Positions 7,184-14,455 of a DNA stretch of 36,939 nt are shown one piece after another. The notes beneath the pieces are model-generated. The model was not told the DNA's origin, ran no database searches, and worked only from the letters and a program-made list of their open reading frames with translations. This stretch comes from a virus: positions 1-36,939 of the IMG/VR virus record IMGVR_UViG_3300028840_002895. One strand, written 5' to 3'. The position numbers and the translations under genes were made by a program. The stretch's first letter is position 1. Every line of letters begins with the position of its first letter.

Positions 7184-8524
7184 CTAACATTTCCATCGTC
7201 TTCGTGCTGCCTTTCCACGCTCACCAGTCCATCCTCGTGAGCGCGCACAAAAACTTTTGCGTCGTTTGGCAGCTTTGCTGCCCGGTTTTACTTTGCCCGT
7301 TACTGGTGCCTGCAAATTGGCACCTTCTGTGCGTTTGAAGTATTCGCGCCCCTTTGCATTTAAACCACCAGCAGCGCTTTGGTATTCCTTTTTTACTTCT
7401 TCAATTGGTTGACACGAATCTTTGCTGTAAGGTTTTTTTCCAGGCGTTGGTTTATAGCCCTTCCAACAACGAGATTTTTTCTTGGCTTCCTTGATTTCGC
7501 GGATGTGTTTGCAAATGCATTTTTTGCAACGACACTTTTTGCATTTTCCACCTTGTCCTGGCGTTTCAGAAGCATATGTGTCAGTCAATGAATCTGTTCC
7601 AATCTCGCGATTGGAAGGAGTGTTTTGATAACTCTCTGACTTTATTTTATTGGCTCCGTATGTGCTCGGACTTGTGCTGCTACCAACAAGCCCCCTCAGT
7701 GCAGCAATAAGACGATTTGGTTGGCGATTTTGTTGGCGTTTTCTGATTTTTGTTTTTGGCTTCGCGACCATAACTTTTGCGGTTTCTGGTTTTTCCCTGC
7801 TAAGAACCACACCATTTTCTGGATGGTTGTGCACCCAAGCATCTGGTTCACCAGAACCAGTGTGTTTTCCGATCATTCCTCTTGCAGTCATGCGAACAGG
7901 AATTGCTTGGTTTGGTTTCAAATCTCTGCCAACCTTTGCAATAGAACCCTCACGATACGATTGCTTGATTGGTTTGCCGCTACCCCAAGATGGCAGAGTC
8001 GGCTTGTTCATTGCTCTCTTTTCTAAACGCCTAGCAGCGAAAGCGATTTTTGCATCTCTGGCTGCTCGCCCCCCGTGCCCATAAGCAGGCGTTTCTTCAG
8101 TTATGGTCAAGGCACGAAGAGACTCTTTTAAGCGTTTGATTTTTTGCAAAATGGCTTCGTTGCTATTTGAATGGTGTTGATATACATGGCTACCATTCGG
8201 GTCTTGATACCAATCATGCCCCAACCTACTTTTGTGATTCTTTTTTGTTACGCGCATAGTTTTCCCATCGCCACTTTGGCCACTATCTTTCATCTTTCGT
8301 GAAATTCTCCGATGCAATCTTCCCAGAGCCGCCTTTGCTTGGCGTTTGAGTTCGATGTCTATTGGTCCAAGCCGTTTTTCTTCTTTTGCTCGACCACGAA
8401 TCGGCGGGGTAATCGTCTTTCCTTTGGTGTGCGTATGTGGTGAATCGGCAGAAAACGATCCAGATGCAACGGATTGTCCATACAAATTACTTAATATTTC
8501 GATTGCTGTTTGTGTCAAACTCAT
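7184..8524 (-). CDS. Basic, Cys-rich phage protein with DUF6321-like C-terminus
   Basis: A 446-residue, strongly basic protein. The last 95 residues (about 352-446) read RCWKGYKPTPGKKPYSKDSC, then GGLNAKGREYFKRTEGANLQ, VTGKVKPGSKAAKRRKSFCA and a final KAARRRWKC. This is a module I recognise from many phage proteins (DUF6321-like), of unknown role. Ahead of it, at about 326-339, is a dense Cys cluster, KCKKCRCKKCICKH, that could bind a metal. The first 320 residues are low-complexity and Arg/Lys-rich, with no clear domain (one notable stretch is EPDAWVHNHPENGVV). It lacks the capsid-targeting tag of its neighbours. It lies just downstream of gp16, so a role in head or packaging is possible but unproven. 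Confidence 0.75.
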   Translation of the reverse strand: MSLTQTAIEILSNLYGQSVASGSFSADSPHTHTKGKTITPPIRGRAKEEKRLGPIDIELKRQAKAALGRLHRRISRKMKDSGQSGDGKTMRVTKKNHKSRLGHDWYQDPNGSHVYQHHSNSNEAILQKIKRLKESLRALTITEETPAYGHGGRAARDAKIAFAARRLEKRAMNKPTLPSWGSGKPIKQSYREGSIAKVGRDLKPNQAIPVRMTARGMIGKHTGSGEPDAWVHNHPENGVVLSREKPETAKVMVAKPKTKIRKRQQNRQPNRLIAALRGLVGSSTSPSTYGANKIKSESYQNTPSNREIGTDSLTDTYASETPGQGGKCKKCRCKKCICKHIREIKEAKKKSRCWKGYKPTPGKKPYSKDSCQPIEEVKKEYQSAAGGLNAKGREYFKRTEGANLQAPVTGKVKPGSKAAKRRKSFCARSRGWTGERGKAARRRWKC

Positions 8525-8940
8525 TTTTCGTCTTTCTTTTTATTGAGTTTTTCTAGAATGTCAGCCGTGCTTGTCACAATCAGATTGTTGTGTACTGTTT
8601 GTGGCTGTGTATTTCCGCCTTGCTTTTCATCAATTTCAAGCTTTAGTTTTTCGATCTCCAACAACTGTTTGTTTGCTGCTACCATATTGTGCAGCAACGA
8701 ACTGAGAACTTCAAATGCACGCGGCTCTTGTGAGCTTGATGCCACTTGAACCAGTTCGTTATATGACATTTCTCCAAGATCAATGAGACGTTTGATGTTT
8801 TCTCGAACCTCTTCAAACTTTTCGTCGTTGGTTTCTTTTGTCAAACCAGAAGCCCTTGGTTGTCGAACTGTTATTGTCGTCGTTGGCATCGGTTTGACGC
8901 CAAGAGCTTCTGAAAGTGTGTCATCGTCTTTGTAGCCCAT
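8521..8940 (-). CDS. 16: Small terminase subunit gp16
   Basis: A 139-residue protein expected to recognise phage DNA and stimulate the gp17 motor. It begins MGYKDDDTLSEALGVKPM, and has a helical central region (RENIKRLIDLGEMSYNELVQ, AFEVLSSLLHNMVAANKQLL) and a Lys/Glu-rich tail, as in T4-like gp16 (164 residues in T4). Position upstream of gp17 agrees. Unlike in T4, two accessory genes separate 16 from 17. Its stop overlaps the start of the next gene by 4 nt. Its first 12 residues are nearly duplicated in the short ORF at 9508-9582. Confidence 0.82.
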   Translation of the reverse strand: MGYKDDDTLSEALGVKPMPTTTITVRQPRASGLTKETNDEKFEEVRENIKRLIDLGEMSYNELVQVASSSQEPRAFEVLSSLLHNMVAANKQLLEIEKLKLEIDEKQGGNTQPQTVHNNLIVTSTADILEKLNKKKDEK

Positions 8941-8952
8941 TTTCTGTCTTTC

Positions 8953-9429
8953 TTATTCGTGATCATCCAAATCTACATGCATAACACGTACTTCATGATC
9001 AAGTCCGTGTCTTACAGCCATGGGGTATAATCTATGATGTCCGTTTTGCACAAAATGTCTTTTCACCCCATCTTCGCCAGTGAAAGATGCTATCGTTATA
9101 GGATACTTTCTATCGCTATATGGTCGCAGAACCTTTTTTCGCATCAAGCGCATTTTGTTGATGTGTAAATTTGGTTGTGATGGTGTCAACTCTCTCAATT
9201 TCATTCGTTTTGGCTTATAAGCTTCTTTCGGCGGACTTCGTTTCCCCAAAGCATCCCAAAACTCATCCGATAAATGTCCTCGATGTCCAGGTATTGGAAT
9301 GTGTTTTGGTGCTTTCCAATGATCAAATCTGTTTTGATGAGAAGTGGACAACGAATCGATTGCTGTAGTCGTTTGACTAACAGAAAGTCTTCGTCGAGCT
9401 TCTTCTAAAAACTGTTTGAAATTAAGCAC
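8953..9429 (-). CDS. Predicted capsid-targeted ParB-like protein (payload B)
   Basis: A 158-residue protein. With the GTG at 9429 as start (GAGGT 7 nt upstream) it opens MLNFKQFLEE-ARRR, a capsid-targeting tag with an L-E-E cleavage site; a longer frame from 9462 would bury the tag. From about residue 76 it shows the ParB/sulfiredoxin-like pattern: KLRELTPSQPNL, YPITIASF, then FVQNGHHRLYPMAVRHGLDH and EVRVMHVDL. This GHHR signature is typical of ParB N-terminal domains, which bind or hydrolyse nucleotides, and some are nucleases. The GTG overlaps the end of the small ORF at 9422-9511. It could act on host or phage DNA after injection, but no activity can be assigned. Confidence 0.78.
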   Translation of the reverse strand: MLNFKQFLEEARRRLSVSQTTTAIDSLSTSHQNRFDHWKAPKHIPIPGHRGHLSDEFWDALGKRSPPKEAYKPKRMKLRELTPSQPNLHINKMRLMRKKVLRPYSDRKYPITIASFTGEDGVKRHFVQNGHHRLYPMAVRHGLDHEVRVMHVDLDDHE

Positions 9430-9511
9430 TGCTTTTACCTCGTTTTCCTTTTGCGGCTGCAACCTTTTCAGGATCGGCTGCTGCCAATCGTGCTTTATTT
9501 TCTCGCGTCAT
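9422..9511 (-). CDS. Short basic ORF, out of frame with the gp16-like fragment across an A12 run
   Basis: Encodes a 29-residue peptide, MTRENKARLAAADPEKVAAA plus KGKRGKSSA. Its ATG uses the last base of a run of 12 A (minus strand). It is one base out of phase with the upstream ORF at 9508-9582; a 13th A or a slip in the run would join them into one protein of 53-54 residues. Its stop overlaps the GTG of the ParB-like gene. It may be the second half of a broken or slippage-expressed gene. Confidence 0.5.
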   Translation of the reverse strand: MTRENKARLAAADPEKVAAAKGKRGKSSA

Positions 9512-9582
9512 TTTTTTTTTTTCATATCAACAGGTTCTGGTCTGGGAGCTTCCGATAGCGTATCATCTTCTTTGTATCCCAT
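9508..9582 (-). CDS. Short ORF duplicating the gp16 N-terminus
   Basis: A 24-codon ORF, MGYKEDDTLSEAPRPEPVDM followed by four Lys codons. The first 12 residues differ from the gp16 N-terminus (MGYKDDDTLSEA) at one position. Its ATG overlaps the TAA of the preceding gene (TAATG), with GAGG close upstream. It stops directly after A12, where a one-base slip would carry the ribosome into the 29-residue frame at 9422-9511. Possible readings are an insertion scar that copied the gp16 start, or a small gene expressed by slippage. Confidence 0.5.
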   Translation of the reverse strand: MGYKEDDTLSEAPRPEPVDMKKKK

Positions 9583-11273
9583 TATCCTCGCCTAACATCA
9601 GGACCAGTAGATGATGCAGCAATATAATATCCTTCAGGATGTTTTTGTTTTAGCGTGCCTGGATTTTTTGTGTAGTCACGCGTAGTAAAATTGATTCCTC
9701 GTGCTGCTGCATATTTACGCACATAATTGTGGATATCATGAAGACGCATTACACTAGGAGGGTGGTCTGTATACATGTTTGGTCTCCAAGAGGCATCCAA
9801 CTTATCTGGTTCTGGCGCGTCTCGATCTTCATGTCCTTTGGCTGGTACAAAGGTGACGTTGCCATTACCATCATGAACCAAATGTCCGTGGTGTTCTCCT
9901 TGAATCTTTGATCCCGGTTTTACCGCACCAAACAAATCATTGCCTGTTATGCGAACTTTTCTTTTTTGGCCCTTTTTTAATTGCTTGGCAGCTTCCAATT
10001 CTTTATTGTGTTCATGCACAGCATCGACATGATTCAGCAATTCACAAACAAGTTTATGCGCATGATGTTCAGGATGTTTGGCTTGGAATTGGGATTTCGA
10101 CATCTTAGATATCAGATTCGATAGCATCGCATTTTTGCCGGTGGAAAAACCAAGACAGTTATCGCGACACTCGTGCGAACTTTCTGGACAATTGTTTGTT
10201 CCCGACATACCATGCGTGTGCGCTGGTGCACCAGAAACACCAACAGTTATATCTCCAAGACCAGCAGTTTTTTTAATTTTGGTATTATTACCAGTAAAAT
10301 TTCTTGGCGTTTGTCCGGCAAATCCGTGTTCTTTTTGGTGTGCTTTATCAGCAGCATTAGCAGCTTTAGTTGCCGCCCTATCCTTGCGCGGATCATAACC
10401 TTCTTGTTTAAGTTTTTCCGTCACCGCAGAGTAACCGGCTCTTATTCTTCCATGTGCAGTTTCGCCGTTTGCTGCAAATTCCTGGCTTAATTGATGCCCT
10501 GCTTCATGAATTCGATGATATTGATTCACTTCTTTTTCTGTACCACCATTCATTGCTGGATGGTGTGCCATACTCGGAGGTCTTGCAACTTGCGCATGCT
10601 GCGCTTGTCTCAATTGTTTCCTTTTTTCTCTATGCTTATCACCTTCTAATGGATCGGGCAATTCTCGCCCAAAGCGGTGTGTGGCCGCATTCAATTCTAA
10701 GACGCGTTTAATTCCCTTTCCGTCTGGATGATCTGGAACAGGATTGGCGGATGAATGGTGAACAAAGGCACCGCCAGTTTCTGCTTTTTTCTTTGCATCA
10801 CCACTACTAAGCTTCATTTTAAGGCCGCGAACGCCACCGCTTGAACCATCTTCATTTTGTTCAATGGCATCGTCATCATCACCATTATGAATCTTGTAGA
10901 AACGATTGTGTTTGTGATCATATACATGCGTTGCTGTATTTTCGCCTTCATCAGCATGCACAAGCGCAGCAATGTTACGCGGACTTGCATTCAAATGATC
11001 TGCAATGATACTATCATTCGATTCGTGATTTCGCGTACCAATATGAGATGTGCTATCGCTGGCTCCATGACGATTTGGAAGGTTCAATGTAATTTCGTTA
11101 ATATAACAATCGTTGCAAAAACTCTCGTTGATATTATAATTACTAGCGCCATTCATATGAGTTGGTGCACGTAAATGACCAAAAAATGCCTGCAATCGTG
11201 TTTTGGCATCGTGTGGTTCCACATCATTGATGCTTGTAGGAATTTCCATCAAAAATTGTTTGAACTTGAGCAT
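9582..11273 (-). CDS. Predicted capsid-targeted Cys/His-rich protein with gp88-like region (payload C)
   Basis: A 563-residue protein, the largest of the tagged set. It opens MLKFKQFLME-IPTS, a capsid-targeting tag with an L-M-E site. The body is very rich in His, Asn and Asp. The region from about 330 to 540 resembles mycobacteriophage gp88-type proteins: a Cys cluster NNCPESSHECRDNCLGFSTG (360-379), KVRITGNDLF (439-448), HDIHNYVRKYAAARGINFTT (512-531) and a DYTKNP close. That family has a CPG-x-C-x-C-type cluster and no settled function. An extra FCNDC pair lies at about 52-56. Start RBS is GGAGAG. The resemblance is by eye, from motif order only; metal binding is inferred. Confidence 0.72.
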   Translation of the reverse strand: MLKFKQFLMEIPTSINDVEPHDAKTRLQAFFGHLRAPTHMNGASNYNINESFCNDCYINEITLNLPNRHGASDSTSHIGTRNHESNDSIIADHLNASPRNIAALVHADEGENTATHVYDHKHNRFYKIHNGDDDDAIEQNEDGSSGGVRGLKMKLSSGDAKKKAETGGAFVHHSSANPVPDHPDGKGIKRVLELNAATHRFGRELPDPLEGDKHREKRKQLRQAQHAQVARPPSMAHHPAMNGGTEKEVNQYHRIHEAGHQLSQEFAANGETAHGRIRAGYSAVTEKLKQEGYDPRKDRAATKAANAADKAHQKEHGFAGQTPRNFTGNNTKIKKTAGLGDITVGVSGAPAHTHGMSGTNNCPESSHECRDNCLGFSTGKNAMLSNLISKMSKSQFQAKHPEHHAHKLVCELLNHVDAVHEHNKELEAAKQLKKGQKRKVRITGNDLFGAVKPGSKIQGEHHGHLVHDGNGNVTFVPAKGHEDRDAPEPDKLDASWRPNMYTDHPPSVMRLHDIHNYVRKYAAARGINFTTRDYTKNPGTLKQKHPEGYYIAASSTGPDVRRG

Positions 11274-11303
11274 TCTTCTCTCCGAATTATTGGTTATTAA
11301 GTG

Positions 11304-11312
11304 TTATTTAGT
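11304..11312 (-). promoter_or_regulatory. Weak late-promoter-like motif ACTAAATAA
   Basis: The minus strand reads ACTAAATAA about 31 nt upstream of the payload C start, overlapping the stop of the previous gene. A matching CTAAATAA occurs at the same distance before gp13. It departs from TATAAATA, so confidence is low. Confidence 0.25.
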
Positions 11313-11924
11313 CGAATCCGCTGTATCCTGTTTTCTGGAAACCACAAAGCGACCTCGTTTTTTGTACATCTCGCCAAAGTTTTCTTTGGTGACTTTGGTT
11401 TTTCTGCCATTTGCACTATGCTCTACGTTCAAGTGAGGATGGTTCTCAACCAAATCTCGATATGCATTTACAGAACCACGCGAATGAGCAGTATCAGAAT
11501 GCCATTCGTCTACATGGCCTTGTGTCACGATGTGTGAAATGATGTTTGAATACTTGCCAACCTGTTTGCGATCCTGGTGTGATCCGGTGTTTCGTACAAT
11601 GAATTTTCTCTTTCCACTCGCCCCTCTGGGTGGCAAGCCTTCGCCGTTTATTCGATAATGAACATGGCCCTTGGAATTGGTCACAACAAACCCATCATAC
11701 CCACCAGTTTTTTTATTGTGATCATCATATGAGTGCTTGTATACGTGAAATTTTCCATTCTCTCCGCTACTCATGTGTTCATATATATCACCATAACCAT
11801 CTCGCCTTGAACCGCTTTTGTGAGTAACCGGATCGAAGGTATCGTTGTCATAAAAATCCTTTCGCACGTCATCCACCATTTGTGGCATTTCGCGCAAAAT
11901 TTGTCCAATTCGTTTACCGTACAT
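11304..11924 (-). CDS. Predicted capsid-targeted internal protein (payload D)
   Basis: A 206-residue protein opening MYGKRIGQILRE-MPQM, a variant tag keeping the hydrophobic pair, the L-R-E site and the MPQ that also follows the cut in payload A. The C-terminal part has QGHVDEWHSDTAHSRGSVNA followed by YRDLVENHPHLNVEH, which matches the SD-x(n)-GG-x-W-x-x-L-x-V pattern of the proteins at 6610-7173 and 16908-17483, so a distant common fold is likely. It ends basic (TKVTKENFGEMYKKRGRFVV). No catalytic motif is recognised. It lies between gp15 and payload C. Confidence 0.72.
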   Translation of the reverse strand: MYGKRIGQILREMPQMVDDVRKDFYDNDTFDPVTHKSGSRRDGYGDIYEHMSSGENGKFHVYKHSYDDHNKKTGGYDGFVVTNSKGHVHYRINGEGLPPRGASGKRKFIVRNTGSHQDRKQVGKYSNIISHIVTQGHVDEWHSDTAHSRGSVNAYRDLVENHPHLNVEHSANGRKTKVTKENFGEMYKKRGRFVVSRKQDTADSTK

Positions 11925-11938
11925 TACATCAATCCTCT

Positions 11939-12796
11939 TTAGCTACTCGTGTTTGCATCGGTTCCGTCTTCCCAAACGACAACATAACCAAAATCATCAT
12001 CAACAGCCACGTTTGCGTATGCTATAGCGGCAGCGGAATTGCTGGTTGCTGTTCCGTTTGCAGTCAATCCAGGTGTTACTGTATACTTGAATACGGCTGT
12101 ATTTGTCGTGCTGGTGTTGCCGACAAAGAACTGCGTATTTGCTACTTTGACAATTGGTTTTGAAACAACAGGACCATAGAAGTAAGCTTTCATAACAAAA
12201 TCCAGTGTCCAGAAAACCGTACGTCGATCTTGTGTAAGTTCTCCCTGATATCGATCTTCAAAATTGACAGCATTCAAAATTATAGGAACGTCATGGTCGA
12301 TATTCATTGCGGGTATCAAATTCAATGTTGACGTAAACTCTGGCGTGAAAAACGGCAATATTTGCTCGACGATTTGATTTCCTTCGCTGATGTTTTTGGA
12401 CATCACATAAACCTTGAAGAACAGATCATATGGCACTGGCGTGTACGTGCGCCTCAGTTTATTAAGATCGTTATCATCTTTGCGAACGGTGCGTCCCATT
12501 ACTGGTAGCTTTCGATCAGGATCGTACTGCATGCCAGTCAATTCAAACCCCATGTGTGGAAAAACCAAAAACCCAGGAGGGCAATTTTTCGATTCTTCGG
12601 AACCGGGTTTAATGTCAACACGAAGTAGATTTCTGTCTCTACCTGAATAGCTCAATGGAACACGAACCAAAGACGTTTGATCTCCGGTTGTTGGATCGGT
12701 TCGTTCAACGCGAATATCAGAAAATACGCGACCAAAATAAATCACGTAGTTTCTGAGATGGTCAAATCCAAACGGTTGGTGTCCATATAGACTCAT
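11939..12796 (-). CDS. 15: Tail sheath stabiliser / tail completion protein gp15
   Basis: A 285-residue protein expected to cap the tail tube and sheath and form the head-tail joint. The N-terminal region FDHLRNYVIYFGRVFSDIRV and VRVPLSYSGRDRNLLR matches the conserved gp15 fold, followed by LPVMGRTVRKDDND and TYTPVPYDLFFKVYVMSKNI. T4 gp15 is 272 residues. The C-terminal 60 residues are Asn/Thr-rich (STTNTAVFKYTVTPGLTANG), resembling the extra modules in the other tail proteins. Start ATG has AAGGGA upstream. It sits next to gp14 and gp13, apart from two small inserted genes, as in T4. Confidence 0.9.
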   Translation of the reverse strand: MSLYGHQPFGFDHLRNYVIYFGRVFSDIRVERTDPTTGDQTSLVRVPLSYSGRDRNLLRVDIKPGSEESKNCPPGFLVFPHMGFELTGMQYDPDRKLPVMGRTVRKDDNDLNKLRRTYTPVPYDLFFKVYVMSKNISEGNQIVEQILPFFTPEFTSTLNLIPAMNIDHDVPIILNAVNFEDRYQGELTQDRRTVFWTLDFVMKAYFYGPVVSKPIVKVANTQFFVGNTSTTNTAVFKYTVTPGLTANGTATSNSAAAIAYANVAVDDDFGYVVVWEDGTDANTSS

Positions 12797-12824
12797 TTAC
12801 TATTCCCTTTTGATATCGATTCGC

Positions 12825-13361
12825 TCATATTCGATGTCTTTGTCTATTGTGCCAGTCTTCGTATTGTTTCTGTTTCATTTTATCATAGGCACCTTTGCCA
12901 TGTATTCTATCGTGATCTTCTCTTTCGCGCTGTATTTTATCCAGCATTTCTTTTTCAAACCGCTTTCGGACTTCTTCTTCTGTTGCCCCTTTGGTGTTTG
13001 AAACCCTATCTCTCAGGCGAGAAGAAAGATGGTGACCTCGGTTTCGATCATGCCAATCCCATCCTTCTGGATGCAACTGATTGAAAAAATATTGATGATC
13101 GCTCGTATAATAAAGATGTGTCTGATGGCCTCTTTTTCTAATAAACGCATTTTTTTCTGCCTGCGTTTCCATCTGACTAGTTGCCCGCAAAGTCTGGTGC
13201 AAATCTTTCGCGGGCGGTGCCACACCAAGAAATGCGCTTATTCCTGTTGCAGCAGCGGCAGCACTAATAGCGGTATGCCTGCCCAATTTTTTCCAATCAA
13301 GCGCTTCGTCAACTTGTTTTTCGCGCAGCCAATCTTTGTACTCTTCAAAAAGCTCACTCAT
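12825..13361 (-). CDS. Unknown protein with a hydrophobic segment and possible capsid-targeting start
   Basis: A 178-residue protein not recognised as a family. The start MSELFEEYKDWLRE-KQVDEA contains an L-R-E that could be a gp21-type cleavage site, but the rest does not match the MKxFKQF tag, so packaging is uncertain. An Ala-rich hydrophobic stretch, HTAISAAAAATGISAFLGVA (about 29-48), could span or touch a membrane. The C-terminal half is charged and His/Arg-rich (EEEVRKRFEKEMLDKIQRER). The start overlaps the end of the previous gene by 8 nt. Neighbours are gp14 and gp15. Confidence 0.65.
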   Translation of the reverse strand: MSELFEEYKDWLREKQVDEALDWKKLGRHTAISAAAAATGISAFLGVAPPAKDLHQTLRATSQMETQAEKNAFIRKRGHQTHLYYTSDHQYFFNQLHPEGWDWHDRNRGHHLSSRLRDRVSNTKGATEEEVRKRFEKEMLDKIQREREDHDRIHGKGAYDKMKQKQYEDWHNRQRHRI

Positions 13362-13647
13362 TGCTATTTGCTTTCACTTCGATAGTAATTTCTCGACCAG
13401 TTTTGTTGGATATACACTTCGGTGCTGTTTTGCTTTTATATGGAACGTAACCACCGGCTTCTTTGCATGCGGCGATATAAGCTTCCGTAGTGCCTGTTTC
13501 AGCAGCAACAGAAGGCTTTTCTTCTGTTGTTTCGATGGTTGTCTGTTCTTGAACAGGTTCCTTTTTGGTATTTGAAAAGCCAAAGAACAGACCAAGCGCT
13601 ATTGCAGTAGCACCAAGTACCTTAACCCATGTATTTGTCTTTACCAT
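13354..13647 (-). CDS. Small membrane-anchored protein
   Basis: A 97-residue protein starting at the ATG at 13647, with AGGAGA 6 nt upstream; the longer frame to 13752 overlaps gp14 and lacks such a site. One N-terminal hydrophobic segment (WVKVLGATAIALGLFFGF, about 7-24) is followed by a Thr/Glu-rich linker and a small domain with two Cys (YIAACKEAGGYVPYKSKTAP-KC). This suggests a single-pass anchor with a periplasmic or lumenal tail. It is not recognised as a known lysis component. It lies between gp14 and the unknown gene at 12825-13361. Confidence 0.7.
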   Translation of the reverse strand: MVKTNTWVKVLGATAIALGLFFGFSNTKKEPVQEQTTIETTEEKPSVAAETGTTEAYIAACKEAGGYVPYKSKTAPKCISNKTGREITIEVKANSNE

Positions 13648-13663
13648 CGTTATTCTCCTGATA

Positions 13664-14440
13664 TTACCATGGGTTTTCACCCCACTGATGATCTTGTGTC
13701 CAATCGATAATATTGTTTTCCGTGTTTGCTGCATCTGGATCACCAGCAGCATCTTGAAACTCGTCGTTTTGATCTATAATGCCAACAGCTTCTTGCTTAA
13801 CTCGGAAATCTTCGGTTGTGAGAATTTCCCCTGCTTCTGTCAACAAAGCATCGCCATCTTCGGTTAGAATGGCCCAATCATATGCATTGAGGCTGCTTGT
13901 TTTCTGTAGACAATCAACTTCTTCAATGCCAGTATTTAGAATTTCGCCAGCATAACGAAATAGCTCGACTGTCAGATCGTATTGGTTTTCATATCCGTGC
14001 TGATAGAAGTAAGGGTGTTCATCGACGAACTTGATTTCATATACGCGATAATCCAGGTTTGGAATATAGATCAAATCCCCTTCTCGTGGTCGAAACACGC
14101 CAGCATCTTTTTCGCTTGGATAGATGATTTCTTCCCAATGAATTCGTGCCATTGTGAGAATCAATTGCAATTGAACTTCAATGCCAAATTGCGTCATCAA
14201 AGCATCGCTGCCTTCGAACCCTTGCCAAGACTTGATGTACAATGGAATTTGGTATGCAGTGTCGAATTTGCTTTGCGCATCTTCATAAAAAATATCGTCG
14301 AAGTCTACGCGCCTGCGTGGCATGTAGTACATGTCCCAGCCAGCCACTTCTATGGTTTCAGCAACCAAATCGTCCATAAGACGCTGTGTTTCTTCATGCT
14401 CATAAAGCTGAAAATGCGGATTTGTGGTTGCTCTTGCCAT
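13664..14440 (-). CDS. 14: Neck protein gp14
   Basis: A 258-residue protein (T4 gp14 is 256) that with gp13 completes the filled head and forms the tail-docking collar. Diagnostic stretches are ATTNPHFQLYEHEETQRLMD, WDMYYMPRRRVDFDDIFYED and SWQGFEGSDALMTQFGIEVQ, then GDLIYIPNLDYRVYEIKFVD. The gene begins shortly after the gp13 stop (15-nt gap) with a GGAG upstream. The C-terminus is acidic (TEDGDALLTEAGEILTTEDF). Identity is supported by motif, length and order. Confidence 0.94.
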   Translation of the reverse strand: MARATTNPHFQLYEHEETQRLMDDLVAETIEVAGWDMYYMPRRRVDFDDIFYEDAQSKFDTAYQIPLYIKSWQGFEGSDALMTQFGIEVQLQLILTMARIHWEEIIYPSEKDAGVFRPREGDLIYIPNLDYRVYEIKFVDEHPYFYQHGYENQYDLTVELFRYAGEILNTGIEEVDCLQKTSSLNAYDWAILTEDGDALLTEAGEILTTEDFRVKQEAVGIIDQNDEFQDAAGDPDAANTENNIIDWTQDHQWGENPW

Positions 14441-14455
14441 TAATTATGTGCTCCG

